Assembly (NCBI RefSeq): GCF_003725535.1
Contig: NZ_RJSF01000047.1
Coordinates: forward strand, 293,381 to 357,380
DNA from: Nocardioides pocheonensis
GTDB taxonomy: Bacteria; Actinomycetota; Actinomycetes; Propionibacteriales; Nocardioidaceae
Length of the DNA: 64,000 nucleotides
Direction: 5' to 3'
Part shown: positions 16,850-25,798 of the stretch, one piece after another
How the letters are laid out: each line of letters opens with the position of its first letter
Position numbering within the stretch: the stretch's first letter is position 1
Program-made: the position numbers and the translations under genes
Notes under the pieces: model-generated
What the model was told of the DNA's origin: nothing
Databases searched by the model: none
The model's input: the letters and a program-made list of their open reading frames with translations, nothing else

Positions 16850-17530
16850 ATGCTCTACCCGACGACTTCCGAGGTCCTCCGCCGTCGCCGCCTGATCATG
16901 GCCGGGGTCGCGGTCGCTCTTCTCCTGATCGCCGTCGTGACCTACGCAGTCGTGGCCCATCGCTCGGCCTCGACTACCTCCCCGCCCAGCGACGATGTCG
17001 CCGGCGCAGCAGCACCGAACTCTGGGGCGGGTGAACAACCCGCAAAGCTCGACCCCCTCACACCGACGAGCGACCCGGAGACCTTCGCCCAACAGGTCGC
17101 CCGGGCGATCTTCGCCTGGGACACCACGGGCATGGTGAGTCCCGCCGACCACGTCGTGCAGCTCGTCGCGCTCGCGGACCCCACCGGTGAGTCGACCCCT
17201 GGCCTGGTGGGAGATCTCGGCAACTACCTGCCGACTGCGGAGGCCTGGACGGTGCTGGCGCAGTACCAAACACAGCAGTGGCTCACGATCACCTCGCTCA
17301 CCACACCGACCCTGTGGCCCCAGGCAGTAGCTCAAGCCGGCCCCACCGGGCTCCTACCCGGAACGACCGCGTTCACCATCGACGGCGTACGCCACCGCTG
17401 GGGAGTCTGGGAGGGCGAGCCCGTCAGCTCGTCGCACGACATCACCTTCACCATCTTCATGGTCTGCGGACCCTCTTACCCGCGATGCCACCTACTCCGG
17501 CTGTCGATGCTCGACAAGCCCCTGGACTGA
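16850..17530 (+). CDS. Single-span membrane protein, VirB8/TcpC-like candidate (copy 1)
   Basis: 226 residues. A short basic N-terminus and one helix (LIMAGVAVALLLIAVVTYAV) precede a secreted domain of NTF2-like size (DPETFAQQVARAIFAWDTTG). This topology and the place before the VirB1- and VirB6-like genes fit a VirB8/TcpC channel component; the assignment is by architecture only. ATG 16850 was chosen over GTG 16844 because AGAGG lies upstream and copy 2 starts at the equivalent MLY. Confidence 0.6.
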   Translation: MLYPTTSEVLRRRRLIMAGVAVALLLIAVVTYAVVAHRSASTTSPPSDDVAGAAAPNSGAGEQPAKLDPLTPTSDPETFAQQVARAIFAWDTTGMVSPADHVVQLVALADPTGESTPGLVGDLGNYLPTAEAWTVLAQYQTQQWLTITSLTTPTLWPQAVAQAGPTGLLPGTTAFTIDGVRHRWGVWEGEPVSSSHDITFTIFMVCGPSYPRCHLLRLSMLDKPLD

Positions 17531-17539
17531 CACGGTCCG

Positions 17540-18649
17540 ATGCGCAAGGCGGTCATCGGCTTCGTCCTCGTCGGACTCTTCTTCGGCCCTGCCTCGTGCC
17601 TGCTCGGCATCGGAGTCCTGCTGAACCCGGCCGCACAAGCCGCCTGCCTCCCATCGAGCGTGGCCGTCGAGCAGACACCCGACCACCTCACCGTCCGGAC
17701 GTCCGACGACATCGCGGTGACCCTCGACCAGGCACAGCTGACGCACGCGGCCACGATCGTCAGCGTCGGCGCCGGCACGAACGACGTTGGTCGCGACGGG
17801 ATCCTCGTCGCCCTGATGGCCGCGCTGACCGAGTCACACCTGCGGATGCTGTCCAACACCAGCGCCTACCCAGACTCGGACAGCTATCCCCACGACGGCA
17901 ACGGCGGCGACCACGACTCGCTCGGTCTCTTCCAGATGCGACCCAGCACGGGCTGGGGAACCGTCGCCGACCTCATGGACGCCGAGTACCAGGCGGCGGC
18001 CTTCTACGGCGGTCCGACCGGCCCCAACGCCGGATCCCCGCGCGGACTGCTCGATATCGACGGCTGGCAGCAGCTCCCCAAGGGTGCCGCTGCCCAGGCG
18101 GTGGAGGTCTCGGCCTACCCGGACCGGTACGCCGCCTATCAACCCGTCGCCGAAGCAATCCTCGGCGCGATCGCCACGGGCATGTCAACGAGCTCGTGCG
18201 ACGATCCGAACGAGGCCGGCGTCCCGCTTCCCGCCGGATTCGCCGGCTCCTTCATCGCGGCCGGGCGCACCCAGCTCGGCAAGCCCTACGTCTGGGGCGG
18301 CGGCAGCTACTCCGGACCTTCGGGGATCGGCTCGGATGGCCGGGGTCCCGGCTTCGACTGCTCCGGGCTGGTCCTGTACGCCGCCTACCAGGCGTCCAAC
18401 GGAAAGTTCCGCCTGCCGCACTACTCCGGCGCCCAGATCACCTTCGGCCACCAGATCGCATGGGACGACAAGCGACCCGGCGACCTCGTCTTCTTCACAC
18501 GCCCCGGCGCCTCCGCGCCGCACCACGTCGCGATCTACCTCGGCGGCAACAGGATCCTGCAAGCCCCACACACCGGCGACAACGTGCGATTCGGGACCAT
18601 CGCGGAGTTCGCCGGAGAGGTGTTGACGGTACGTCGCCTCGGTGGATGA
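17540..18649 (+). CDS. VirB1-like wall hydrolase: transglycosylase-like plus NlpC/P60 domains (copy 1)
   Basis: 369 residues. N-terminal signal or anchor helix, then a lysozyme-like domain (candidate glutamate in ALTESHLRML near residue 98, and DSLGLFQMRPSTGWG). The C-terminal NlpC/P60 domain has Cys274 in GFDCSGLV, a histidine in PHHVAIYLG and a third polar residue near QAPHTGD. It would open peptidoglycan for the transfer channel. Copy 2 has exactly the same length and the same catalytic residues. Confidence 0.9.
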   Translation: MRKAVIGFVLVGLFFGPASCLLGIGVLLNPAAQAACLPSSVAVEQTPDHLTVRTSDDIAVTLDQAQLTHAATIVSVGAGTNDVGRDGILVALMAALTESHLRMLSNTSAYPDSDSYPHDGNGGDHDSLGLFQMRPSTGWGTVADLMDAEYQAAAFYGGPTGPNAGSPRGLLDIDGWQQLPKGAAAQAVEVSAYPDRYAAYQPVAEAILGAIATGMSTSSCDDPNEAGVPLPAGFAGSFIAAGRTQLGKPYVWGGGSYSGPSGIGSDGRGPGFDCSGLVLYAAYQASNGKFRLPHYSGAQITFGHQIAWDDKRPGDLVFFTRPGASAPHHVAIYLGGNRILQAPHTGDNVRFGTIAEFAGEVLTVRRLGG

Positions 18650-18677
18650 CGGTGGGCATAACGCACACCTGCCCAGC

Positions 18678-18959
18678 ATGAACACCCTCGCCGCCTCTGT
18701 CGGCCCCGACTTCGGTGCCGTCGGCGACTCCAGCCAGCTCCGCGCGATCGTCGGAGCCCTCCTCACCTACGGGCTGTTGACCGCAGTTCTGATGATCGTG
18801 GTCTGCGCTGCTACGTGGGCAATGTCGTCGTCGAGTGGCAGCTGGCATGCGGCAAGCAAGGCGAAGGCCGGCCTCTTTGTCGCTGTCGGTGGCGCGGCCC
18901 TCACCGGTGCCGCGCTCGCGTGGGCGAACTGGCTGCTGGGCGTGGGCGCCCACCTGTAG
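18678..18959 (+). CDS. Small two-helix membrane protein, VirB2-like candidate (copy 1)
   Basis: 93 residues. SQLRAIVGALLTYGLLTAV and GLFVAVGGAALTGAALAWAN form two membrane helices joined by a short basic loop, the topology of VirB2/TrbC subunits. It looks distantly related to the next gene product. The start was set by alignment with copy 2 (44120). There is no clear ribosome-binding site; a possible GTG at 18642 would add a non-conserved leader. Confidence 0.65.
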   Translation: MNTLAASVGPDFGAVGDSSQLRAIVGALLTYGLLTAVLMIVVCAATWAMSSSSGSWHAASKAKAGLFVAVGGAALTGAALAWANWLLGVGAHL

Positions 18960-18990
18960 GACGTCCACCCGACTCGACAGGAGACTGACC

Positions 18991-19293
18991 ATGCGCTTCC
19001 AACTCCCATCGACGATGCCGCTCGACATCACCATCAGCCCGAACTCCGACGGCCTGCCCGGCATCGGCCAGCTCCGCGGGATCGTCGGCGCCTCGATGAC
19101 GGTCGGACTGATCCTCGCCGTACTCGCCCTGATCGTCTCGGCGATCGTCTGGGCTCTCGGGGCCAACTCGTCCAACCCGCACCTCGCCGGGAGGGGCAAG
19201 TTCGGCGTCCTCGTCGGCCTCGGCGCCGCGATCATCACCGGCGCGTCGGTGGCCCTCGTGAACTTCTTCTGGAACGTCGGCCAGTCCGTCTGA
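18991..19293 (+). CDS. Small two-helix membrane protein, DUF6112-like (copy 1)
   Basis: 100 residues with two helices (IVGASMTVGLILAVLALIVS and the region around GVLVGLGAAIITGASVALVN) and the conserved loop NPHLAGRGK. I recall this pattern from DUF6112 proteins of actinobacterial conjugative elements. Probably a channel or pilin-like subunit. AGGAGA lies about six bases upstream of the ATG. In copy 2 it is separated from its neighbour by an inserted antisense gene. Confidence 0.75.
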   Translation: MRFQLPSTMPLDITISPNSDGLPGIGQLRGIVGASMTVGLILAVLALIVSAIVWALGANSSNPHLAGRGKFGVLVGLGAAIITGASVALVNFFWNVGQSV

Positions 19294-19323
19294 CCGACCC
19301 CCACCGCCCAGAGGAGCGACTCG

Positions 19324-20604
19324 ATGACCGACGTGTGCGACGTACCCGTCATCTCCAGCGTCTGCGACGCCGCCGGCGACGCAGCCGGCTCGCTCGTCGC
19401 CGCCCCCTTCGACTACCTCGCCGCAGGAATGGGAAACGCGGCAGCATGGATGTTCGAGGCGGTGTGGAAGGTCTTCGACACCACGACGATGGTCGACGTC
19501 ACCAGCAGCGGCTATACCAAGGTCTACAACATCCTCTTCGGTGTCGCCGTCTTCGTGATGCTCGGCTTCTTCATGCTCCAGGTCATCGGCGGCATGATCC
19601 GCCGAGAACCAGCGGCACTATCACGTGCCGCGCTCGGGCTCGCCAAGTCGATCCTCGGCTCGTTCGTCGCGCTCGCGATGCTTGCGACCGCACTCGAGAT
19701 CACCGACCAGCTGTGCATCGGGATCGTCAACGCGGCCGGAACCAACATGACCGAGATGGGCGACCGGATCGCCCTACTCGTCGCCGGCCTCGGCGGCATC
19801 AGCCTGGCCGCGCCGGGAGCCGGCGCCATCGTGACCATCTTTATCGCGGGCCTGGCCATGGGAGCAGCTGTGATCGTCTGGATCAGCCTGCTGGTCCGCA
19901 AGGCGCTGCTGCTCATCGCCATCGTCTTCGCACCGATCGCGCTGGCCGGCTCGAGCTGGGACCACACACGCGCCTGGGTCAGCAAGTGGGCAACCTTTGT
20001 GATCGCGATGATCGTTTCCAAGGTCGTCCTGGTCGTGATCTTCCTTCTCGCGACGACACAGGTCTCGGCACCGATCGACGCCGACCTCCAGTCGGTGAGC
20101 CAGCCGATCGCCGGGGTGGTGCTCATGCTCATCGCGGGGTTTGCGCCGTACATGACCTACAAGGCGATCAGCTTCATGGGCTTCGACATGTACCACGCGA
20201 TGTCGGCCGAGCAAGAGGCCAAGTCCTCGCTCAACCGACCCATGCCGATCCCGATGAGCCGCCGTCTTGGGTCCGAGCCGAGAAAGGTCCTCGACGGCGG
20301 GGCAAGCGGCGGAGGGGGCAGCGGTTCACCCACGCCGCCGGCTCCCGCCTCGGGCTCGGGAGCCGGCCCGTCGGGCGGAGGTGCTGGGGCTGGCGGCGCG
20401 GTCGGCGCTGCCGGTGGTGTTGCAGCTGGCGTCGTGGTTGCCAAGGAGGCTGCGAGCGCCGGGGTGCGCACCGGGCGCTCGATCGGCGCCGCCGCGTCGC
20501 AGCAGACCGATGCCGCGAACCAGGCACCACCGCAGTCCGGTGGCCCGATGCCTCCGCACGTGGCCGATCCGTTGCCGGCGGCCGCGAACGGTCGGAAGGC
20601 CTGA
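19324..20604 (+). CDS. VirB6/TrbL-like polytopic membrane protein (copy 1)
   Basis: 426 residues with about six membrane segments between residues 60 and 280 (for example VYNILFGVAVFVMLGFFMLQ and KALLLIAIVFAPIALAGSSW), followed by a long Gly/Ala/Pro-rich cytoplasmic tail. The size, topology and WISLLVRKALLL motif match VirB6/TrbL channel proteins. Translation follows the DUF6112-like gene after 30 bp, with GAGGAG before the ATG. Confidence 0.8.
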   Translation: MTDVCDVPVISSVCDAAGDAAGSLVAAPFDYLAAGMGNAAAWMFEAVWKVFDTTTMVDVTSSGYTKVYNILFGVAVFVMLGFFMLQVIGGMIRREPAALSRAALGLAKSILGSFVALAMLATALEITDQLCIGIVNAAGTNMTEMGDRIALLVAGLGGISLAAPGAGAIVTIFIAGLAMGAAVIVWISLLVRKALLLIAIVFAPIALAGSSWDHTRAWVSKWATFVIAMIVSKVVLVVIFLLATTQVSAPIDADLQSVSQPIAGVVLMLIAGFAPYMTYKAISFMGFDMYHAMSAEQEAKSSLNRPMPIPMSRRLGSEPRKVLDGGASGGGGSGSPTPPAPASGSGAGPSGGGAGAGGAVGAAGGVAAGVVVAKEAASAGVRTGRSIGAAASQQTDAANQAPPQSGGPMPPHVADPLPAAANGRKA

Positions 20605-20610
20605 CCGGCA

Positions 20611-22077
20611 ATGCACACCCAGACCTCCGGCGGGCGCCACCATGAACTCGCGCCGGTGAAGTTCTCCCGACTCACCCAGCGCGGCGTGCTGCTCGGCCTG
20701 TCGGGTTCGCAGCTCGTGGTCGTCGGCATCGGCGCGGTGACCCTTGTCTTCGCGCTCTACGTCGACGGTGGCGCGGCACTGATCTACGTCGCCCCGATCC
20801 TGCTTCTCTGCGGAACACTCGCCTGGGTCGGAGTCGGGGGCAGGAAGCTCGTCGAGTGGCTCCCGATCGGGACGCGGTGGCTTCGGCGCTCGGCTGGTGG
20901 GCAGCTCCTCTTTCGCCGCCGAATCGTGAAGCCTCGTCCGGCCAGGACACTGTCGCTGCCTGGTGATGCGGCGCGGCTGCGTCAGTGGCTGGACCCGGAC
21001 AGCGGCGCGGTGATGGTCCACGACCCGCACCGGGCGACGCTGACCGCGATTGTCGGCGTCACGCATCCGGCATTCATCCTGCTCGACCCGCTCGAGCAGC
21101 AGCGTCGGGTGACGAGTTGGGGCCGGGTGCTCGCCACCGCCTGCAGGTCCGGGCGCATCGCCGCGTTGCAGGTCATGGAGAGAACCCTGCCCGACTCGGG
21201 CAGGGGCCTCGCCGAGTGGTGGTCCCAGCACGGCAGCCAGGACGGGAGCTGGACGTCGACGACGTACGGCGAGCTGATCGACCGCGCCGGGCCGGCTGGC
21301 GAACGTCACGCGAGCACCGTTTCGATCACCCTCGATCTCAAGACGGCCGCGCGCGCGATCCGGGCTGCGGGTGGCGGCAACCGGGGCGCGGCCGCGGTGC
21401 TCCGGCAGGAGATGTCGACCATGACCGCGGCCCTCCGTGCTGCGGATCTCGCGCCATCAGGCTGGCTGGAGCCGGGCGACGTCGCCCTCATGCTCCGTAT
21501 GGCGTATGACCCCGTCGTCGCCGGTGCGCTCGAGCGACACGGCGACCTCGGCCGCGACCTCGCCACGGCCGGCCCTGTCGCGGTTACCGAGAGCTGGTCC
21601 AGCATCCGTAGCGACTCCGCCCACCACTGCGTGCTCTGGATCAGCGAATGGCCGCGATCGCTGGTCTACCCCGGCTTCCTCGCCCCGGTGCTTTTGTCCT
21701 CCGGGGTACGCCGCACCTTCACGCTGCTCTACACGCCGATGCGCACCGACCAGGCCGCTCGCGACATCCGCAAGAAGAAGACCGAGTACGTCTCCGACGC
21801 GGCCCAGCGTCAGCGGATCGGGCAGATCGAGGACGCCCAGCAGAGCGCCGAGTACAAAGACGTCCTGCAGCAGGAGGCCGACCTCACCGCCGGCCACGGC
21901 ATTCTCCGCGCGACCGGGCTGATCGCCGTCACTGCCCCGGACTCCGAGCAGTTGGAGCGTGCGGTCGCGGAGATCGAGCAGGCTGCGATCCAAGCGTCGT
22001 GCGAGACACGGCGGTTGTGGGGACAACAAGCCCAGGCATTCTCGGCCGCCGCACTGCCTCTGTGCCGACCGGTGTAG
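20611..22077 (+). CDS. SCO6880-family T4SS protein (copy 1)
   Basis: 488 residues. Two N-terminal helices follow the conserved APVKFSRLTQRGVLLGLSG, then a soluble domain with LEQQRRVTSWGRVL, SWTSTTYGELIDR and a C-terminal IRKKKTEYVSDAAQRQRIG. This matches SCO6880-type proteins of actinobacterial T4SS, which combine a VirB3/PrgI-like membrane part with a VirB4 N-domain-like part. Its partner would be the ATPase at 22696. Copy 2 has 487 residues with near-identical blocks. Confidence 0.82.
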   Translation: MHTQTSGGRHHELAPVKFSRLTQRGVLLGLSGSQLVVVGIGAVTLVFALYVDGGAALIYVAPILLLCGTLAWVGVGGRKLVEWLPIGTRWLRRSAGGQLLFRRRIVKPRPARTLSLPGDAARLRQWLDPDSGAVMVHDPHRATLTAIVGVTHPAFILLDPLEQQRRVTSWGRVLATACRSGRIAALQVMERTLPDSGRGLAEWWSQHGSQDGSWTSTTYGELIDRAGPAGERHASTVSITLDLKTAARAIRAAGGGNRGAAAVLRQEMSTMTAALRAADLAPSGWLEPGDVALMLRMAYDPVVAGALERHGDLGRDLATAGPVAVTESWSSIRSDSAHHCVLWISEWPRSLVYPGFLAPVLLSSGVRRTFTLLYTPMRTDQAARDIRKKKTEYVSDAAQRQRIGQIEDAQQSAEYKDVLQQEADLTAGHGILRATGLIAVTAPDSEQLERAVAEIEQAAIQASCETRRLWGQQAQAFSAAALPLCRPV

Positions 22078-22089
22078 CGACGGACTTTG

Positions 22090-22098
22090 TTGTCCACA
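22090..22098 (+). promoter_or_regulatory. DnaA-box-like sequence TTGTCCACA
   Basis: Exact TTGTCCACA just after the SCO6880-like gene, in the 214-bp gap found only in copy 1. Confidence 0.35.
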
Positions 22099-22150
22099 GA
22101 TTCGAGAAAACCGCTGACACTGTTCCCTGCCGAGCGGCATGCTTGGCCGC

Positions 22151-22186
22151 AGACCTCGCAGGTGACCCGAGACGCCTGCGAGGTCT
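22151..22186. terminator. Strong hairpin, possible terminator or attenuator (copy 1 only)
   Basis: Perfect 12-bp stem: AGACCTCGCAGG (22151-22162) pairs with 22175-22186 across a 12-base loop, followed by a weakly T-rich stretch (CTCATTTCC). It sits inside an operon, so it may be partial termination or an RNA-processing site rather than an operon end. Confidence 0.45.
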
Positions 22187-22224
22187 CTCATTTCCGCGGC
22201 GCACAGGCGACGGCCTCCCGGCCC

Positions 22225-22249
22225 GACTCGTCGGTACGACGGACGAGTC
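22225..22249. promoter_or_regulatory. Second hairpin of the copy 1 gap
   Basis: GACTCGTC (22225-22232) pairs with GACGAGTC (22242-22249) across a nine-base loop. It is the middle one of three successive perfect hairpins. Confidence 0.35.
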
Positions 22250-22256
22250 CGCGCAC

Positions 22257-22285
22257 CTCCTCGATGACCACTGACCATCGAGGAG
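22257..22285 (+). promoter_or_regulatory. Hairpin sequestering the ribosome-binding site of the 135-residue gene (copy 1)
   Basis: CTCCTCGATG (22257-22266) pairs with 22276-22285, a perfect 10-bp stem whose right arm contains GAGGAG, the ribosome-binding site of the gene starting at 22292. The pairing would hide the site, so translation may depend on unfolding. Confidence 0.45.
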
Positions 22286-22291
22286 ACGCAC

Positions 22292-22699
22292 ATGCCGACG
22301 TTCACGAACCCGAACGACGACGCCGAGGAGGCCCGCGAGGCTCTCCGTGGTCTCGCCCACGCCACACGGTCCATCGACGACCCGACCGACATCTACCCCG
22401 TCCTCGGGTCACTCACGAACGGCCTGGCGTCGCTGGCCCAGGCGCTGCATCAGCTCGGCGACTTCCACGACGGCCCCGCGCTCAAACGAACGTGGATCAC
22501 CAACGACGCACGCAAGGGACGGTCGGCGTCGTACCAGGCGTCCTGGGAGCTGCACCGTGCGGCCGAGATGCTCCGCCTGGTCGCCGAGACCATCGACCGG
22601 GCACACGAGGCCGAGGCGACGATCGCCTACGACAGCACCGACTTCCCGACTGCGCGACCGACGGACCGGCTGTCGCTGGATCACGGCATCGGGCTATGA
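22292..22699 (+). CDS. Conserved 135-residue protein between the SCO6880-like and VirB4-like genes (copy 1)
   Basis: 135 residues, no family recognised. All-helical and soluble: EAREALRGLAHATRSIDDP, LASLAQALHQLGDFHD and a conserved SWELHRAAEMLR. The same length and pattern occur in copy 2 (SWELHRAGEIL). Its fixed place between two halves of the VirB4 system suggests an accessory factor. ATGA overlap with the ATPase gene implies coupled translation. Confidence 0.7.
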   Translation: MPTFTNPNDDAEEAREALRGLAHATRSIDDPTDIYPVLGSLTNGLASLAQALHQLGDFHDGPALKRTWITNDARKGRSASYQASWELHRAAEMLRLVAETIDRAHEAEATIAYDSTDFPTARPTDRLSLDHGIGL

Positions 22700-24228
22700 A
22701 CGCCTGGACCGACGGCCGGCTGCACAGCGCGGTGCTTGTCTCGCCGCGGCGTGAGCGGCGAAGCGACCGCCGCATTCGGCGAGGCGCGGCGAGGTTGTTG
22801 CTGGCCGAAGACCGCGAGTCCCGGAAGGCTGCGGCCAGAGCGAAGGCCGAAGAACTCGCGGCCGAGCGACGCGCCACCGTCGTGCTGCCGAGGGCGGGTG
22901 AGCCTGGCCCGGCAGCGCTCCGCACTCCGGGTCGCCTCCGGATCCCACGGCATCAGGACACTTCGGCCACCCTTGCGGGCGCGTACCCGTTCCTGGCCGA
23001 AGGCGGTCTGGGAAGCGACGGCGTCTTCGTCGGCCAGGATCTCTACTCCGGCAGCTCGTTCGTCTACGACCCATGGGTGCTATACGCCCGCGGCATGATC
23101 ACCGCCCCGAACGTCGTGCTCGCCGGGATCGTCGGAGCCGGCAAGTCAGCCCTAGCGAAGAGCCTCTACACCCGCTCCATTCCCTTCGGCCGCCGCGTCT
23201 ACGTGCCCGGCGACCCGAAGGGCGAACACACCGCCGTCGCCGAGGCGGTCGGAGGGAAGGCCATCGCCCTCGGGCATGGCATGGCGAACCGGCTCAACCC
23301 TCTCGACGAGGGTCACCGGCCCGGCGGTCTCGACGACGCCCAATGGGCAGCACAGGTGACCGCTCGTCGTCGTGAGCTCGTGGGGGCTCTTGCCGAGACC
23401 GTGCTCGACCGGCGCCTGACCCCGTTGGAGCACACCGCGATCGACATCGCCCTCACCGACACTGTCCGGTCCTCGGAGGTGCCGGTGTTGCCGATGGTCG
23501 TCGACAGACTCCTCGCGCCGGATTCGGCGAGCGACGCTGACGGGCGCCTGACGGAGGACGGCCGTCTTGTTGGGCATTCGCTGCGGCGCCTTGTCGCCGG
23601 CGACCTGGCCGGGCTGTTCGACGGCCCGAGCACGGTGCGGTTCGATCCGACCTTGCCGATGGTCTCCCTCGACCTGTCGCGGGTCACCGAGAACGCGACG
23701 CTGATCTCGGTGCTGATGACGTGCGCGTCGGCGTGGATGGAGTCAGCCCTGCTCGACCCGGCGGGCGGGCAACGCTGGGTGGTGTACGACGAGGCCTGGC
23801 GACTCATGTCCCACCCCGCGTTGTTGCGGCGCATGGACGCCCACTGGAGGTTGGCGCGTCACTACGGGATCGCGAACATGCTGATCTTCCACAAGCTCTC
23901 CGACCTCGACAACGTCGGCGACCAAGGCTCGGCGATGCGAGCGCTGGCCTCTTCGCTCCTCGCGAACGCCGAGACCCGCGTCGTCTACCGGCAGGAGTCC
24001 GACCAGCTCGGATCCACGGCTGCCGCGCTCGGGCTCACCCAGACCGAGCAGTCGCTGCTTCCCACGCTGGGCACCGGCCAGGGGCTGTGGCGGATCAAGC
24101 ACCGGTCCTTCGTCGTACAGCACCAGCTCCATCCAGCCGAACTGGCGCTCTTCGAGACAGGTGCCCGCGCGAGGGGTGTGGCGCCGGAGGCGCACCTGGC
24201 CTCCGAGGAGACAGGACCTGTCCGATGA
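22696..24228 (+). CDS. VirB4-like T4SS ATPase (copy 1)
   Basis: 510 residues. Walker A GIVGAGKSAL (about 144-153) follows DPWVLYARGMITAPNVVLA (quoted in part). Walker B is in QRWVVYDEAWRLM and a downstream VirB4 motif in MLIFHKLSDLDNVGDQGSAM. This corresponds to the C-terminal motor half of VirB4, which energises the channel; the N-domain part is probably supplied by the SCO6880-like protein. ATG at 22696 overlaps the preceding stop, so the longer upstream frame is spurious. Confidence 0.92.
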   Translation: MNAWTDGRLHSAVLVSPRRERRSDRRIRRGAARLLLAEDRESRKAAARAKAEELAAERRATVVLPRAGEPGPAALRTPGRLRIPRHQDTSATLAGAYPFLAEGGLGSDGVFVGQDLYSGSSFVYDPWVLYARGMITAPNVVLAGIVGAGKSALAKSLYTRSIPFGRRVYVPGDPKGEHTAVAEAVGGKAIALGHGMANRLNPLDEGHRPGGLDDAQWAAQVTARRRELVGALAETVLDRRLTPLEHTAIDIALTDTVRSSEVPVLPMVVDRLLAPDSASDADGRLTEDGRLVGHSLRRLVAGDLAGLFDGPSTVRFDPTLPMVSLDLSRVTENATLISVLMTCASAWMESALLDPAGGQRWVVYDEAWRLMSHPALLRRMDAHWRLARHYGIANMLIFHKLSDLDNVGDQGSAMRALASSLLANAETRVVYRQESDQLGSTAAALGLTQTEQSLLPTLGTGQGLWRIKHRSFVVQHQLHPAELALFETGARARGVAPEAHLASEETGPVR

Positions 24229-25280
24229 GAGTCCAGAAGCGAGACCTCGCGGCCCGCGAGGCCAAGCTCGAAGCACTGCAGCATCGGCTGACCGAGTCAG
24301 TCGGCACACTGGTGACCGGCGAGGACTGGAAGCGGGCGTTGGAGTTCGCCGCGAAGTTCCGCGCACGGTCATTTGGCAACACGATGCTGATCGCAGCCCA
24401 GCACTTCGCCGCCTTCCAGGAGGGCCGCGTCCCCGAGCCGGCGCCGACCTACGTCGCCGGGTTCAAGCAGTGGCTCAACCTCAACCGCGCCGTCGTGAAG
24501 GGCCAGTCCGGGTACGCGATCCTCGCCCCGGTCACTGCACGGTTCGCGTCGTCAAACCCCGCCGACCCTGACTCGTGGCGGCGACTGGCGCGTGGCGAGA
24601 AGCCTGCCTTCGGCGAAGCCGTTCGATCGAAGCTGGTCGGCCTCAAACCCGCCTACGTCTGGGACATCTCGCAGACCGACGGCGAGCCGATCCCCGAAAC
24701 CCCACGCCCGACGCTCCTGCAAGGGCAGGCACCGGAGGGATTGTGGGACGGGCTGGCGGATCAGATCACCGCGCGCGGTTTCGAGCTGCGGCTGGTCTCG
24801 AACTCGAAGTCGATCGGCGGCGCCAACGGACTGACCGACTTCACGACCCGCGAGATCTCGGTCCGCATGGACATGGACGACTCAGCGCAGGTCAAGACGC
24901 TCACGCATGAGCTTGCCCATGCAATGCTCCACAGCCCGGACGACGCCGACGCGGCCCTACACCGAGGCATCGCCGAAGTGGAGGCCGAGTCCGTCGCCCT
25001 GATGGTCGCGGCCGCCCATGGTCTGGCGACCGACGACTACACCATCCCTTACGTTGCCTCGTGGGCCAGCAGCGTGCCGGGCAAGACACCGGTCGAGGTC
25101 GTCCAGTCGACCGCCGAGCGGGTCCGCGGAGCCGCAGTGACGATCCTGGACGGACTCGATACCCCACAGATCGGGGACGGCAACCCTCCTGGCCTGGACC
25201 GCGAGGCACTCGCCGCTGGGCGCAGCGCGCCGGTCGTGGAGCCGGCCGTCCACCGACAGGCCGAGGTGCTGGGACGATGA
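24225..25280 (+). CDS. ArdC-like protein with ImmA/IrrE-type metallopeptidase domain (copy 1)
   Basis: 351 residues. The N-terminal part (WKRALEFAAKFRARSFGN, then APTYVAGFKQW and GQSGYAILAP) matches ArdC-type ssDNA-binding domains. The C-terminal zincin has HELAH (about 228-232) and a following glutamate in EVEAESVAL. ArdC proteins protect incoming single-stranded plasmid DNA from restriction. ATGA overlaps on both sides put it in the transfer operon, ready for early expression in recipients. Confidence 0.88.
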   Translation: MRVQKRDLAAREAKLEALQHRLTESVGTLVTGEDWKRALEFAAKFRARSFGNTMLIAAQHFAAFQEGRVPEPAPTYVAGFKQWLNLNRAVVKGQSGYAILAPVTARFASSNPADPDSWRRLARGEKPAFGEAVRSKLVGLKPAYVWDISQTDGEPIPETPRPTLLQGQAPEGLWDGLADQITARGFELRLVSNSKSIGGANGLTDFTTREISVRMDMDDSAQVKTLTHELAHAMLHSPDDADAALHRGIAEVEAESVALMVAAAHGLATDDYTIPYVASWASSVPGKTPVEVVQSTAERVRGAAVTILDGLDTPQIGDGNPPGLDREALAAGRSAPVVEPAVHRQAEVLGR

Positions 25281-25798
25281 GCATTCTCAACTCAGCCGCT
25301 CCATACCGTCGCGACGAGCGCTCGACCATTCGCGTTCCGGTCGTGATGCCGCTGGTCGAGGTCACGGTCGCTACCGACGGCTATCTCGCCGTCACTCTGG
25401 ACCGGGAACCGTATTCGGCTGACAGTGCCCTTCAGCGTGGTGACCTTCAGCGTCTGGTCGATGGCATCGTCTCTGATCTGGGGACGCCGGTACGGGTTGA
25501 AGTCCACGAAGCCGATGGGTCGACGTTCACGGACATCGTCACGCCGGAGCTTCGTCCAGCAGATCCCCCGACGAAGCAGGTCCAGCACAAGGCGCTTGCC
25601 TCAGCGTTCGGGATTTCCGGCGGCGGGTTCCTGGCGGGCGAGACAGTCGAGGTTTGCGTCGTCGTAGCTCGGCGAGTCGCCGACGACGAAGGCCTCGCAC
25701 AGCTTCGGCTTCCGCCGGCGGTCCTCGCCGACCACCCCCACGTCGTCCTCATCGGACGCACCTCTGGCGCATTCGCCGTCAGCCAGGGCTCAGCATGA
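25277..25798 (+). CDS. Conserved unknown protein upstream of the coupling protein (copy 1)
   Basis: 173 residues, not recognised. N-terminal MSILNSAAPYRRDERSTIRV is almost shared with copy 2; then VEVTVATDGYLAVTLDREPY and FGISGGGFLAGETVEVCVVV. It reads as a beta-rich soluble domain, possibly with an FHA- or SseB-like fold, but no motif decides. ATGA overlaps on both sides. Its conserved place next to VirD4 suggests a partner of the coupling protein. Confidence 0.65.
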   Translation: MSILNSAAPYRRDERSTIRVPVVMPLVEVTVATDGYLAVTLDREPYSADSALQRGDLQRLVDGIVSDLGTPVRVEVHEADGSTFTDIVTPELRPADPPTKQVQHKALASAFGISGGGFLAGETVEVCVVVARRVADDEGLAQLRLPPAVLADHPHVVLIGRTSGAFAVSQGSA

